This document shows, one piece after another, positions 1-8,945 of a DNA stretch of 64,000 nucleotides (within the stretch, counting starts at the first letter, position 1; each line of letters starts with the position of its first letter). A program made the translations under genes and the position numbers. A model generated the notes under the pieces. It was not told the origin of the DNA, ran no database searches, and saw only the letters and a list, made by a program, of their open reading frames with translations. The stretch covers positions 310,001 through 374,000 of the forward strand of contig NZ_LT629784.1 of NCBI RefSeq assembly GCF_900105595.1. Direction: 5' to 3'. The DNA is from Stappia sp. ES.058 (GTDB taxonomy: Bacteria > Pseudomonadota > Alphaproteobacteria > Rhizobiales > Stappiaceae).

Positions 1-1
1 C

Positions 2-529
2 GAGACGGAAGCGCGGGCCTCCGGCGACGTCTTCGTGCAGGCCGTGCGGCTTGCGGAAGAGGGCAAGTTCGCGGACGCGCAAGCCCGTCTCGGTGACCTG
101 TCGGACGCGCCGGGCGGTTATCCGGCCCTCGCGCGGCTTCGCGCCGCGGGGCTGGAGGCGGAAGCCGGCAACCCTGCCGAAGCGATTGCCGGCTTTGACG
201 CGATTGCCGCCGACAGCGGCGAAGACGACGCCCTGCGTGATATTGCGCGCCTTCGGGCCGGCTATGTCGCGCTCGACACGCAGGACTTCTCCGGCGCGGC
301 CGATCGGCTCGAGCCGTTGGCCGGCGACGACAAAGCATTGCGGTATCTGGCGCGCGAGGCGCTCGCGCTGGGTGCCTGGAAGGCGGGAAATCCCGCCGAT
401 GCGCGGCGCTGGATCAACGGCATCCTGGAGCAGGAAGGGGCGCCGAGTGATGTGGCGACCCGTGCCCGGACAGTGCTCGACCTGCTGAACGCCGCCGAGG
501 GAACCCCAGACGACAAGGCTGATTCATGA
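2..529 (+). CDS. YfgM-like tetratricopeptide protein, 5' truncated
   Basis: This is the C-terminal 175 residues of a protein that begins before the window. The visible part is alanine-rich helical repeats of the TPR type (for example FADAQARLGDL and PAEAIAGFDAI), as in the periplasmic domain of YfgM, the ancillary SecYEG subunit that helps envelope proteins fold. The N-terminal membrane anchor expected for YfgM is outside the window. Its stop codon overlaps the next start (ATGA at 526-529), and the order yfgM-bamB-der is a well-known conserved neighbourhood, which supports the call more than the sequence alone does. Confidence 0.75.
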   Translation, partial: ETEARASGDVFVQAVRLAEEGKFADAQARLGDLSDAPGGYPALARLRAAGLEAEAGNPAEAIAGFDAIAADSGEDDALRDIARLRAGYVALDTQDFSGAADRLEPLAGDDKALRYLAREALALGAWKAGNPADARRWINGILEQEGAPSDVATRARTVLDLLNAAEGTPDDKADS

Positions 530-1854
530 TGACGGTGTCTGCGTTCAAATGGGCGACGCTGCTTTGTGCGGCGCTTGCGCTTTCGGCATGCGAGACGGTC
601 TCCGACCTCAATCCGTTCTCCAAGGAAGACATCCTTCCGGGTGAACGCGAGGCACTGTTCGACAACGCCGATCCGCTCGCCGGTGAAACCGCCCGCAGCG
701 CAAGCGTTGGGGCTGCGTCCTCCGTCGCCTGGAGCCAGGGTGCCGGCAACACGGCCAACAATCCCGGCAACGTCGCGGCCAATATTTCCGGCGGACGTTC
801 TTGGCGTTCTTCCGTTGGAAGCGGTGGAGCGGGTCTGTTTTCGGGAAGCGTGCGCACCACGGCGCGCCCCGTCTCCGCAGACGGCCGTATCTTCGTCTAC
901 AAGCAAAACGGCGACGTGGTCGCGTTGTCGACCAACGGCGGGCGCCTGTGGAGCCGCTCGCTGCGCCCCGAGGGCGAGCGTGACGTGGCCTCCGGCGGCG
1001 GCGTCGCCGTCGATGGCGGGCGCGTGTTCGCCGCGACCGGCTATGGCCAGCTCGCAGCGCTCGACGCCGCATCCGGCAGGGTGTTGTGGTCAAAGGACAT
1101 CGGCGCGCCGGCACGCCAGGCGCCAGCCGCCTCCGGCGGCAACGTCTTCGCGGTGACCCAGAACGGCGAAATCCATGCCATGAAGCAGGGCGACGGCGAG
1201 GAAAGCTGGACCTACACGGGCATTGCCGAAAACAGCGGGCTGCTGGCATTCGCCAACCCGGCCGTTGCCGGCGGGATGGTGATCGTGCCCTTCACCTCGG
1301 GCGAGGTGATGGCGCTCGACATCAAGAGCGGCGAGCCGAAGTGGATCGAGGGCGTGACCCGCTCCTATCGCACGCGGGCCGTGTCCGGCTTTTCCGACGT
1401 GGCCGCGAGCCCGGTGGTCTCAGACGGCGTGGTCTATTCCTCCGGCGTGTCGGGGCGTCTTGTCGCAAGCCGCCTGTCCACCGGTGAACGGGTGTGGGAA
1501 CAGGACGTCGGATCGCTGCACACGCCGGTCGTCTCCGGCAATGCGGTGTTTTTGATCGACATAGAGGATCGCATGGTCGCGCTCGACCGCAAGACCGGCG
1601 ATCCGCTGTGGCGCACGGTGCTGCCGAACGTCGAGGGTCGAAAGAAGTCCCGTATCAACTGGGCCGGTCCGGTGCTTGCCAGCGGCGTTCTTGTCGCCGC
1701 GTCGAGCGACGGGCGGCTGGTGCGCGTCGATGCGGCGTCCGGCCGGATCCTTGGAACATCCGAGACGTCCGAAGACATTTATGTTACGCCGATCATCGCC
1801 GGTGGACGCATGATCACCATCACATCGAAAGGCGACGTCGTCGCCTTCAATTGA
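526..1854 (+). CDS. bamB: Outer membrane assembly factor BamB, lipoprotein
   Basis: This is the BamB subunit of the BAM complex that inserts beta-barrel proteins into the outer membrane. The 442-residue product starts with a lipoprotein signal peptide ending in ALSAC, so Cys22 should be lipidated. The rest contains repeated PQQ-type beta-propeller blades, with recurring patterns such as VVALSTNGGRLWSRSL, LAALDAASGRVLW and MVALDRKTGDPLW. It is translationally coupled to the upstream YfgM-like gene by a 4-base overlap and lies just before der. A second ATG directly follows the first, so the true start could be 3 bases later. Confidence 0.93.
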   Translation: MMTVSAFKWATLLCAALALSACETVSDLNPFSKEDILPGEREALFDNADPLAGETARSASVGAASSVAWSQGAGNTANNPGNVAANISGGRSWRSSVGSGGAGLFSGSVRTTARPVSADGRIFVYKQNGDVVALSTNGGRLWSRSLRPEGERDVASGGGVAVDGGRVFAATGYGQLAALDAASGRVLWSKDIGAPARQAPAASGGNVFAVTQNGEIHAMKQGDGEESWTYTGIAENSGLLAFANPAVAGGMVIVPFTSGEVMALDIKSGEPKWIEGVTRSYRTRAVSGFSDVAASPVVSDGVVYSSGVSGRLVASRLSTGERVWEQDVGSLHTPVVSGNAVFLIDIEDRMVALDRKTGDPLWRTVLPNVEGRKKSRINWAGPVLASGVLVAASSDGRLVRVDAASGRILGTSETSEDIYVTPIIAGGRMITITSKGDVVAFN

Positions 1855-1885
1855 CCCGCGGTCCGCGTACGCACCCGAGGCGGCT

Positions 1886-1899
1886 GCCCGGGCCCGGGC
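1886..1899. repeat. 14-bp GC palindrome between bamB and der
   Basis: A perfect palindrome, GCCCGGGCCCGGGC, lies in the 69-bp bamB-der spacer. There is no T-tract, so it is not a classical terminator. It may act as an mRNA-structure element or be chance in GC-rich DNA. Confidence 0.4.
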
Positions 1900-1923
1900 G
1901 GCTGCTTATCGGATGACGCACCT

Positions 1924-3357
1924 GTGCCTGCAATGATCGCCATTATCGGACGGCCGAATGTCGGCAAGTCCACCCTGTTCAATCGTCTGGTCGGCAAGCG
2001 CCTGGCGCTGGTCGACGACACGCCGGGCGTGACCCGTGACCGGCGGGCCGGCGACGCCCGCCTCGGCGATCTGCGGTTCACGATCCTGGATACAGCCGGT
2101 CTGGAGGAAGCGGATGCCCGCTCGCTCGAGGGCCGTATGCGCGCCCAGACCGAAGAGGCGATCGCGGATGCCGATGCGGTGATCTTCGTCGTCGATGCAC
2201 GCGCCGGGGTCACCCCGAGCGACAGCCATTTCGCCAATCTTCTTCGACGCAGCGACACGCCGGTGATCCTTGTCGCCAACAAGGCCGAGGGGCGCGCCGG
2301 AGAGCCGGGACTCTACGAGGCCTTCGGGCTCGGTTTCGGCGAGCCGATCGCGCTTTCGGCGGAACACGGTGAAGGGCTGTCCGATCTCTACGACGCGCTG
2401 TTGCCGATCGTCGACGCGGCGGATGCGGAAGCGGAGATGGAGGCCGTCGCCAATGCCGATGTGAACGTCGACCTCGATCCGGATGCGGAAGAAGAAGACA
2501 AGGGGCCTGCGGCCGGAACGGCCGAAAAGCCGCTGCGCGTTGCCGTCGTCGGGCGACCGAACGCGGGCAAGTCGACACTGATCAACCGCCTGCTCGGCGA
2601 GGAACGGATGCTCACTGGTCCGGAAGCCGGGATCACACGCGACAGCATCTCCGTCGACTGGATCTGGCGCGATCACCACGTCAAGCTGTTCGACACCGCC
2701 GGCATCCGCCGCAAGGCGCGTGTGCAGGAGAAGCTGGAAAAACTCTCCGTCGCGGATGCGCTTCGCGCGATCAAGTTCGCCGAAGTCGTCATCGTCACGC
2801 TGGATGCGACGGTCTCCTTCGAAAAGCAGGACCTGCAGATCATCGAGCTGTGCGCGCGCGAAGGCCGTGCGATCGTGATCGCGATCAACAAGTGGGATCT
2901 GATCGAGGACCGTTCGGAGGCGATGCAAAAGCTGAACGACGCGGCCGAGCGCTATCTGAACCAGATTCGCGACGTGAAGATCGTGACGCTGTCAGGTCTG
3001 CATGGACGCGGCCTCGACAAGCTGTTCGAAGCGGCGTTCAAGGCCTATGACATGTGGAACAAGCGCATTTCCACCTCGCGCCTTAACCGCTGGCTCGACG
3101 GGGTGCTGGTGCATCATCCGCCTCCCGCCGTCGCCGGGCGCCGCATCAAGCTGCGCTACATCACCCAGGCGAAGGCGCGCCCGCCACATTTCATCGTGTT
3201 CTGCTCACGTCCCGAGGCGCTGCCGGAAAGCTACACGCGTTATCTGGTCAACGGCCTGCGGGAACGCTTCGAGATGCCTGGGACGCCTATCCGCCTAAGC
3301 TACCGCAAGGGCGAAAACCCCTATGCGGCCAAGGCCAAGAAGCGCAAGATCCAGTAG
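1924..3357 (+). CDS. der: Ribosome-assembly GTPase Der (EngA)
   Basis: Der is the double-GTPase needed for maturation of the 50S ribosomal subunit. Two G domains are visible: the first P-loop GRPNVGKS near residues 9-16 and the second GRPNAGKS near residue 210, each followed by DTAG and NKxD-type motifs (VANKAE, AINKWD). They are joined by an acidic linker rich in Asp and Glu. The C-terminal KH-like domain ends in a basic tail (KAKKRKIQ). The 477-residue length is normal. The start is taken as GTG at 1924; an ATG at 1933 is an alternative and neither has a strong ribosome binding site. It converges with lutC. Confidence 0.95.
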   Translation: MPAMIAIIGRPNVGKSTLFNRLVGKRLALVDDTPGVTRDRRAGDARLGDLRFTILDTAGLEEADARSLEGRMRAQTEEAIADADAVIFVVDARAGVTPSDSHFANLLRRSDTPVILVANKAEGRAGEPGLYEAFGLGFGEPIALSAEHGEGLSDLYDALLPIVDAADAEAEMEAVANADVNVDLDPDAEEEDKGPAAGTAEKPLRVAVVGRPNAGKSTLINRLLGEERMLTGPEAGITRDSISVDWIWRDHHVKLFDTAGIRRKARVQEKLEKLSVADALRAIKFAEVVIVTLDATVSFEKQDLQIIELCAREGRAIVIAINKWDLIEDRSEAMQKLNDAAERYLNQIRDVKIVTLSGLHGRGLDKLFEAAFKAYDMWNKRISTSRLNRWLDGVLVHHPPPAVAGRRIKLRYITQAKARPPHFIVFCSRPEALPESYTRYLVNGLRERFEMPGTPIRLSYRKGENPYAAKAKKRKIQ

Positions 3358-3414
3358 GCTAGGCGCGGGCAGGGCGGTCGCAACCGGAAGCCTGTCCGCG
3401 ATGCCGTAAGGGCC

Positions 3415-4098
3415 TCACGCGTTCTTGTCGACGATGACGATGTGCAGCGCGCGCGGCCCATGGGCGCCGAGAAGCAGCGTCTGCTCGATGTCGGCGGAAC
3501 GCGACGGGCCGGTGATCATGTTCACCGTGCGCGGCATCACGCCCTTGCCGAAGCGCTGGCGAATGCGCGCCCACACGCTTTCATAGTCGCCGGCGATGTC
3601 GGCTTCCTCCAGAACGACGATATGGTGCTCGGGTAGGAAATTGAGCGTTGTCGGATTGTCGGGCCCGGACACGAGCATAAGCGTGCCCGTCTCCGCGACG
3701 CCGCCGAGCGCATGCGAGACGGTGGCGAGATCGGCGTTCTCCGCCCGGCCTTTCAGGATTTCCATGTGCTTTTGTGCCGACCACGGCATGTCGGCCAGCC
3801 TGGCATCGTCGCCCATGCGCGCGGTTGCGGGCAGGTTCTTGGATTTCAGGTAATCGGCGACCGCCTCCGGAACGCCTTCGCGCGCCGGGACATGGGAAAC
3901 GCTCGCCTGCACGGCTTCCGCCATCTTCTGGAAGAGCGCAGTACGCTCCGCGCCCTCCACCTGGCCTCGATCGGGGATCGGGCCGCGCGGGCTCCTTTGC
4001 AGCCGGTCGGCAACGGCCGCCTTGCGGTCGACATCGTCGGCCTTGCGGCCCATGGCGCTGCGCATCTTGGCAAGGATGGCGCTTCGGGCGTCGCTCAT
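3415..4098 (-). CDS. lutC: Lactate utilization protein LutC (LUD domain)
   Basis: LutC is the LUD-domain subunit of the LutABC complex that oxidises L-lactate to pyruvate in the cytoplasm. The 227-residue protein starts MSDARSAILAKMRSAMG and has the family's C-terminal core, including GVAETGTLMLVSGPDNP and FLPEHHIVVL. The start was chosen because it overlaps the lutB stop codon by 4 bases (ATGA), implying coupled translation; longer upstream extensions would run into lutB. It is the last gene of the regulator-lutA-lutB-lutC operon and converges with der. Confidence 0.93.
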   Translation of the reverse strand: MSDARSAILAKMRSAMGRKADDVDRKAAVADRLQRSPRGPIPDRGQVEGAERTALFQKMAEAVQASVSHVPAREGVPEAVADYLKSKNLPATARMGDDARLADMPWSAQKHMEILKGRAENADLATVSHALGGVAETGTLMLVSGPDNPTTLNFLPEHHIVVLEEADIAGDYESVWARIRQRFGKGVMPRTVNMITGPSRSADIEQTLLLGAHGPRALHIVIVDKNA

Positions 4099-5531
4099 GC
4101 CGCGGTCCTCCGCTTTGCCGATTGCGCCTTGGCCCATTGCGCGTGGAAGGTCTCTCCCTCTGGGGCCGGAAGGTCGCGGTACTTGGTCCAGCCGCCGGCA
4201 AGCGGCATTGCCGAAAAGCGCCCCTTGCTGCGCCCCAGCCGCCCGAGAACCGCCATTGCGACCCGTGTCGCGGCCTTGTAAAGCGCCGGGCGCTTGGCGA
4301 AGAACGCCCAGGCGGCAAGTCCGTAGCGGGCGGTCGCCGGCGTGAGGTTTCTCGAGAACTCGCGCTCGCGCCAGTGTCGCATCATCTTCGGCAGCGGAAT
4401 GCGCATCGGACATACGCTCTCGCAGCGCCCGCAGAACGTCGAGGCGTTCGGCAGGTGGCCCGACTGGTCGACCCCCATCAGCGACGGGGTCAGCACCGCG
4501 CCCATCGGGCCGGGATAGACCCAGCCGTAAGCATGGCCGCCGACCGCGTGATAGACGGGGCAATGGTTCATGCAGGCGCCGCAGCGGATGCAGCGCAGCA
4601 TGTCCTGGAAGTCGCTGCCGAGCATCGACGAGCGCCCGTTGTCGAGCAGAACGACGTGATAGTCTTCCGGCCCGTCGGGGTCGATGTCGCGCTTGGGTCC
4701 GGTTGAAAAGGTCGTGTAGACAGACATGTCCTGTCCGGTCGCCGAGCGCGCCAGCACCCGCAGGATCTGCGACACGTCTTCGAGCGTCGGGACGATCTTC
4801 TCGATCGACGCAACGACGACGTGGGTCTTGGGCAGGTTCTGGGTGAGATCGCCGTTGCCCTCGTTGGTGACGATGACCGATGTGCCGGTCTCGGCGATCA
4901 GGAAATTGGCGCCGGTGATCCCGACGTCCGCCTCGAAATACTTCTCGCGCAGCACGGCGCGTGCCTCGCTGAGCAGCGTGGTTGGCTCTTCCAGGTTGCG
5001 TGACGGATCGAGATGGGTGTGCACCCGGCGAAAATCCGCTTCCACCTGGTCCTGGTTGACATGAACCGCCGGGGCGATGATGTGGCTCGGGTGTTCGCCG
5101 CGAAGCTGAATGATGTATTCGCCAAGGTCGGTTTCCACCGGTGCGACGGCGTTCTCCTCGAGAAAGTCGTTGAGACCGATTTCCTCGGTGATCATCGACT
5201 TGCCCTTGGTCACCGTGCGGGCGTCTTTCTCGCGGCAGATCTCGAGAATGATCCGGCGCGCGTCTTCCGCCGTTTCCGCCCAGTGGACATGACCGCCCGC
5301 TGCTTCCACCTTTTCGGCGTAAGCCTCGAGATAGAGGTCGAGATGCGCCAGCACGTGATCTTTTATGTCACGCGCATTGTCGCGCAGCTGGTCGAACTCC
5401 GGCAGGGCGGCGCTCGCCTTGGCGCGTTTCTCGATAAAGCCCTTGCGCACATTTCCAAGCGCGCGCTGAAGCGGCGCATCGTCCAGCGCCGAGCGGGCAT
5501 TCTGCTTGAAATCGGGCGATGTGATCTGCAT
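4095..5531 (-). CDS. lutB: Lactate utilization iron-sulfur protein LutB
   Basis: LutB is the iron-sulfur subunit of the L-lactate oxidising LutABC complex. The 478-residue product has an N-terminal LUD domain (GITGANFLIAETGTSVIVTN) and two ferredoxin-type cysteine clusters, CIRCGACMNHCPVY and CGRCESVCPM. The start MQITSPDF is preferred over an in-frame ATG 48 bases upstream because AAGGAG lies 11 bases before it. It follows lutA after 76 bp and overlaps lutC by 4 bases. Confidence 0.94.
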   Translation of the reverse strand: MQITSPDFKQNARSALDDAPLQRALGNVRKGFIEKRAKASAALPEFDQLRDNARDIKDHVLAHLDLYLEAYAEKVEAAGGHVHWAETAEDARRIILEICREKDARTVTKGKSMITEEIGLNDFLEENAVAPVETDLGEYIIQLRGEHPSHIIAPAVHVNQDQVEADFRRVHTHLDPSRNLEEPTTLLSEARAVLREKYFEADVGITGANFLIAETGTSVIVTNEGNGDLTQNLPKTHVVVASIEKIVPTLEDVSQILRVLARSATGQDMSVYTTFSTGPKRDIDPDGPEDYHVVLLDNGRSSMLGSDFQDMLRCIRCGACMNHCPVYHAVGGHAYGWVYPGPMGAVLTPSLMGVDQSGHLPNASTFCGRCESVCPMRIPLPKMMRHWREREFSRNLTPATARYGLAAWAFFAKRPALYKAATRVAMAVLGRLGRSKGRFSAMPLAGGWTKYRDLPAPEGETFHAQWAKAQSAKRRTAA

Positions 5532-5607
5532 CTTCGCTTCGCTCCTTCGAGCCGCCTGGGATGGGCTGGGTTCACCCATTAACCCGTTCGCCGGGAACAG
5601 CAGGCGG

Positions 5608-6420
5608 CTAGCGTCCGCCGCCGCCGATCGCCGGCTGATCGGTCATGCCGGCAAGCACTTCCGCCACGTGCCGGGCCTCGATGGTCGCGCCTTCGCGTTT
5701 CAGCTTGCCGGCCATGTTCATCAGGCAGCCGAGGTCGCCGGCCAGAAGCACGTCTGCCCCGGTCTCGGCGATGGTCCTGGTCTTTTCCCCGACGATCTTG
5801 TTGGAGATATCGGGGTATTTGACGCAAAACGTTCCGCCGAAGCCGCAGCACACGTCGCTGTCGTGCATTTCCTTGAGATCCAGCCCGGCAACGGTGTCGA
5901 GCAGTTTGCGCGGCTGGTCTTGAATGCCGAGTTCGCGCAGGCCCGAGCAGCTGTCGTGATAGGTCGCGGTGCCCTTGAACCGCGCCGCGACGGAGGACAC
6001 GCCGAGCACGTCGGTGAGGAAACTGACAAGCTCGAACACCTTTGCGGAAAAGGCCTCCGCGCGCTCCTTCATCGCCGGGTCATTCTCGAACAGCTCGACA
6101 TAGTGCTTCTTCAGCATTCCGGCGCAGGACCCGGAGGGCGCAACCACATAGTCGTACCCCTCAAAGGCACGGATGGCGGATGCGGCGATGTCGCGCGTGT
6201 CGTCGCGGTCACCGGAGTTGAAGGCGGGTTGCCCGCAACAGGTCTGGGCCGCCGGCACCTCGACCGCGCAACCGGCGTCCTCCATCAGCTTGACGGCGGC
6301 AAACCCGACGCTGGGCCGGAACAGGTCGACAAGGCAGGTCACGAAAAGGCCGACACGCGGCCTTGCCGCCGCGCTTTCGCCTGCGGAAGAGGGCGCGTCC
6401 TGCGGCGCGGATGCTGTCAT
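5608..6420 (-). CDS. lutA: Lactate utilization protein LutA (CCG-domain Fe-S protein)
   Basis: LutA is the cysteine-rich subunit of the L-lactate oxidation complex. In 270 residues it carries two CCG domains typical of heterodisulfide-reductase-like iron-sulfur proteins: TCCGQPAFNSG in the first half and VCCGFGGTFCVKYPDIS in the second. The N-terminal 20 residues are Ala/Ser-rich and may be unstructured. Its start overlaps the stop of the upstream GntR-type regulator (6417-6420), so regulator and enzyme genes are co-transcribed. Confidence 0.94.
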   Translation of the reverse strand: MTASAPQDAPSSAGESAAARPRVGLFVTCLVDLFRPSVGFAAVKLMEDAGCAVEVPAAQTCCGQPAFNSGDRDDTRDIAASAIRAFEGYDYVVAPSGSCAGMLKKHYVELFENDPAMKERAEAFSAKVFELVSFLTDVLGVSSVAARFKGTATYHDSCSGLRELGIQDQPRKLLDTVAGLDLKEMHDSDVCCGFGGTFCVKYPDISNKIVGEKTRTIAETGADVLLAGDLGCLMNMAGKLKREGATIEARHVAEVLAGMTDQPAIGGGGR

Positions 6421-7247
6421 GGGGTCGTCACTTCCTCTGTGGAGCGGCGGGTGGTACGCCGTCGCCGCGTATCGTCCTGCTTTGTATCGAGCCTTTGCTC
6501 CAGGCGCATGGCCGACACACTGTTCCAGTCGCCTGCGCGCGCGACTTCATGTACCACCTGCTCGACGTAGTCTATATGCGCGCTGGCCGCTTCGGTGGCG
6601 GCCGCCGGATCGCCGTTCATCACAGCACTGTAGATGGCGCGGTGCTGACACAGCAACCGCTCGCGCGAGCCCGGATACCGGTAGAGCTGTGCCCGATTGT
6701 AAAAGACGCCGTCGGCGAGAAGCCGGTAGCAGGAGCGCAGCGTGTGCAAAAGGACGATGTTGTGGGCGCTTTCACCGATGGCCTGGTGAAACTCGACATC
6801 GAGTTCGGCTTCCTCGCCGAAGTCCGCCTGTTCGTGGGCCCGTTCCATCGCCTGGAAAATGCGGGTGATGATTTCCCGGTCGGCTTCCGTTGCCCTGAGC
6901 GCCGCGAACCGTGCGGTTGTCCGTTCGATTTCCCGACGATACTCGAGATAATCCGCGATCGCCGGGGGATGACGGCGCACGAGCTCGACCACCGCATCCG
7001 AAAAGACCGTGCCGATCACGTCCGCGACGAAGGTGCCGCCGCCGTGCCGCGTTGCCAGCAGCCCGCGTTCTTCCAGCGTCTTGAGAGCGTCGCGCAGGAT
7101 CGGGCGCGAAACGTCCACTTTCTTTGCCAACTCGCGTTCGGACGGCAGGCGATCGCCAGGCCGCAACACGCCCTGGAGAATGAGTTCTTCAACCTGATCG
7201 ACAACCGCATCTGCCGTGCGATTGTGCTGGATCTTTCGGAATACCAT
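6417..7247 (-). CDS. FadR/GntR-family regulator (LldR/PdhR-like)
   Basis: A 276-residue transcription factor with an N-terminal winged helix (residues about 10-75; PGDRLPSERELAKKVDVSR, LEERGLLATRHGGGTFV) and a C-terminal all-helical FCD ligand domain. FCD-type GntR proteins such as LldR, PdhR and GlcC commonly sense lactate, pyruvate or glycolate. It is first in the lutABC operon and divergent from a TRAP transporter, so it most likely controls both units in response to a hydroxy acid. The ligand itself cannot be read from sequence. The C-terminal 25 residues are Arg/Thr-rich and low complexity. Confidence 0.88.
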   Translation of the reverse strand: MVFRKIQHNRTADAVVDQVEELILQGVLRPGDRLPSERELAKKVDVSRPILRDALKTLEERGLLATRHGGGTFVADVIGTVFSDAVVELVRRHPPAIADYLEYRREIERTTARFAALRATEADREIITRIFQAMERAHEQADFGEEAELDVEFHQAIGESAHNIVLLHTLRSCYRLLADGVFYNRAQLYRYPGSRERLLCQHRAIYSAVMNGDPAAATEAASAHIDYVEQVVHEVARAGDWNSVSAMRLEQRLDTKQDDTRRRRTTRRSTEEVTTP

Positions 7248-7581
7248 TTTTCCGTTCGATTTTATTGCAGTGCGGCCAAGTAATTATTGCATCGCAACAT
7301 GAGATGCTTTGCGCGAGTCTTTCTCCCGGCAATCTATTCCGTGTTGCGTTGAGTGGTCAATATTGTTATCCAGTCGAACTGAAGCGGTTGTCTCGGTTGG
7401 GAGGCCGATTCCCTCGGTTGCACAAAGATGGCAACGCCGACAAATTCGTGTGTTGGCAGTTGCCCGCAGCAGGCGAGAGGAAGACATCGTTTCTGTGAGG
7501 GCGTGATATTGAGATATGTCACGCTGGGGAACTGTCGGGGGACTCTCTCCGGCAAGCCTTTTTGATGGGAGGACAGGTGCA
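7248..7581. promoter_or_regulatory. Divergent control region, lut operon / TRAP operon
   Basis: These 334 bp hold no gene and must carry promoters for both directions. Two inverted repeats stand out: TTGC-ATC-GCAA at 7287-7297, close to the regulator start, and a near-palindrome at 7501-7524 (GCGTGATAT, TGAG, then ATATGTCACGC with one bulged base) close to the transporter start. Short spaced repeats of this kind are what FCD-type GntR regulators bind, so both are candidate operators. The region is more AT-rich than the flanking genes. No promoter boxes were assigned with confidence. Confidence 0.5.
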
Positions 7582-8619
7582 GTGAAAAAGATTTTATCAG
7601 CAATTGCCGTAACGGCGTCCCTTGCGACCGTGGCGCCCGCCATGGCGCTGGACGAACTCAATTGGGACATGCAGTCGACGTATCCGGGGTCGCTCACGCA
7701 GCTCGGTACGCTCGGAAAGGTCCTGTCGGAGCGCCTCACGGCGGTATCCGGCGGTTCGATCAATCTGAAGTTCCAGGAGCCGGGGGCGATCGTTCCCGCT
7801 CTTGAGACATTCGACGCGGTCGCGTCCGGCGCGGTGCAGGCCGGTTGGTCGACGCCGGGTTACTGGACCGGCAAGGATACCTCGCTTGCGCTTTTCGCGG
7901 CGGTTCCCTTCGGTCCGCGCGCGTCCGAATATATCGCCTGGATGAAGTTCGGCGGCGGTAACGAGCTGTTCGACGAAATCTATGCGTCCTACGGCATCAA
8001 GTCTCTCGCCTGCGCCGTCATCGCGCCCGAGGCTTCGGGCTGGTTCCGCAACGAGATCAACTCCGTGGACGATCTCAAGGGCCTGAAGATGCGTTTCTTC
8101 GGCCTTGGCGCCAAGGTGATGCAGAAGCTCGGTGTTTCCACGCAGCTTCTGGCTGGCGGCGACATCTTCCCCGCGCTTGAGCTTGGAACGATCGACGCGA
8201 CGGAATTCTCCATGCCGGCGATCGACCTCAAGCTCGGCTTCTACCAGGTTGCCAAATATTACTACTTCCCGGGCTGGCACCAGCAGTCGACGATTTTCGA
8301 GCTGATGCTGAACAAGGACGAGTGGGACGCGCTTGACGACCAGACCAAGGCCGTGTTCGAGACCGTTTGCGACGCCAACATCACCTACGGCATTGCCGAG
8401 GGCGAGGCGATCCAGCCGGCCGCGATCGCGGAACTGAAGGAAAAGGGCGTCAACATCAAGACCTGGGATCCGGCGATCCTCGATACGTTGCGCAGCGCCT
8501 GGCTCGAAGTGGTCGAGGAAGAAAAGGCAGCCAACCCGAACTTCGCAAAGGTTTGGGAATCGCTGACTGAATTCCGCGCCCAATACGAAGGTTGGTCGGA
8601 GCTCGGCTACCTCAAGTAA
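7582..8619 (+). CDS. dctP: TRAP transporter substrate-binding protein DctP (2-oxoacid/lactate type)
   Basis: This is the periplasmic binding subunit of a TRAP uptake system. The 345-residue precursor has a Sec signal peptide (MKKILSAIAVTASL, cleavage likely after AMA). The region LKMRFFGLGAKVMQKLG through GGDIFPALELGTIDATE and YYYFPGWHQQ follows the pattern of the 2-oxoacid (TakP) and calcium-lactate binding members of the family. The start is a GTG with GGGAGGAC about 10 bases upstream; an in-frame GTG/ATG further upstream would put residues before the signal peptide. Its position opposite lutABC makes lactate or a related acid the likely substrate. Confidence 0.88.
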   Translation: MKKILSAIAVTASLATVAPAMALDELNWDMQSTYPGSLTQLGTLGKVLSERLTAVSGGSINLKFQEPGAIVPALETFDAVASGAVQAGWSTPGYWTGKDTSLALFAAVPFGPRASEYIAWMKFGGGNELFDEIYASYGIKSLACAVIAPEASGWFRNEINSVDDLKGLKMRFFGLGAKVMQKLGVSTQLLAGGDIFPALELGTIDATEFSMPAIDLKLGFYQVAKYYYFPGWHQQSTIFELMLNKDEWDALDDQTKAVFETVCDANITYGIAEGEAIQPAAIAELKEKGVNIKTWDPAILDTLRSAWLEVVEEEKAANPNFAKVWESLTEFRAQYEGWSELGYLK

Positions 8620-8945
8620 GCGGCGAGAAACCGGCTATCGCGTGATTTGCGCACGCCCTGCGCTTCCCTTCGGGATCTGCGGGGCGTGCGCATGCCGGGC
8701 GGTCGTGTTCGCACGCGCAGGTCCGTAGATGACTGCGAGGCCGGGCGCGACCGGGTGTCGTCTCTGTTTGCTGTCACGACGGCCCATGCGATCCCGGGCT
8801 GGCGGTACGGTTTTCCCTTTTCCTGTTTCCCGTCTTTCGTTGTCTGCTGCTTCGGGGCAGGATGGGATGTTCAAAATGCCTTCATCCAGACGGTTCCGCG
8901 GTGTCCCGCGGGCTCGGTTGTCTCGATCCGGGAGAAGAGCCTTTC
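8620..8945 (+). other. Non-coding spacer between dctP and dctQ
   Basis: This 326-bp gap separates the binding protein from the membrane subunits. Apart from the hairpin at 8649-8691 and a GGGAGAAGAG ribosome binding site just before 8946, nothing is recognisable; short open frames here have no credible start signal. Confidence 0.5.
8649..8691 (+). terminator. Hairpin after dctP (attenuator-like, no T-tract)
   Basis: A perfect 10-bp stem, GCGCACGCCC with GGGCGTGCGC, encloses a 23-base loop that itself contains TCCC-TTC-GGGA. It begins 30 bases after the dctP stop. Without a T-run it is more likely to stabilise the dctP mRNA or partly attenuate readthrough into dctQM than to terminate fully. 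Confidence 0.6.
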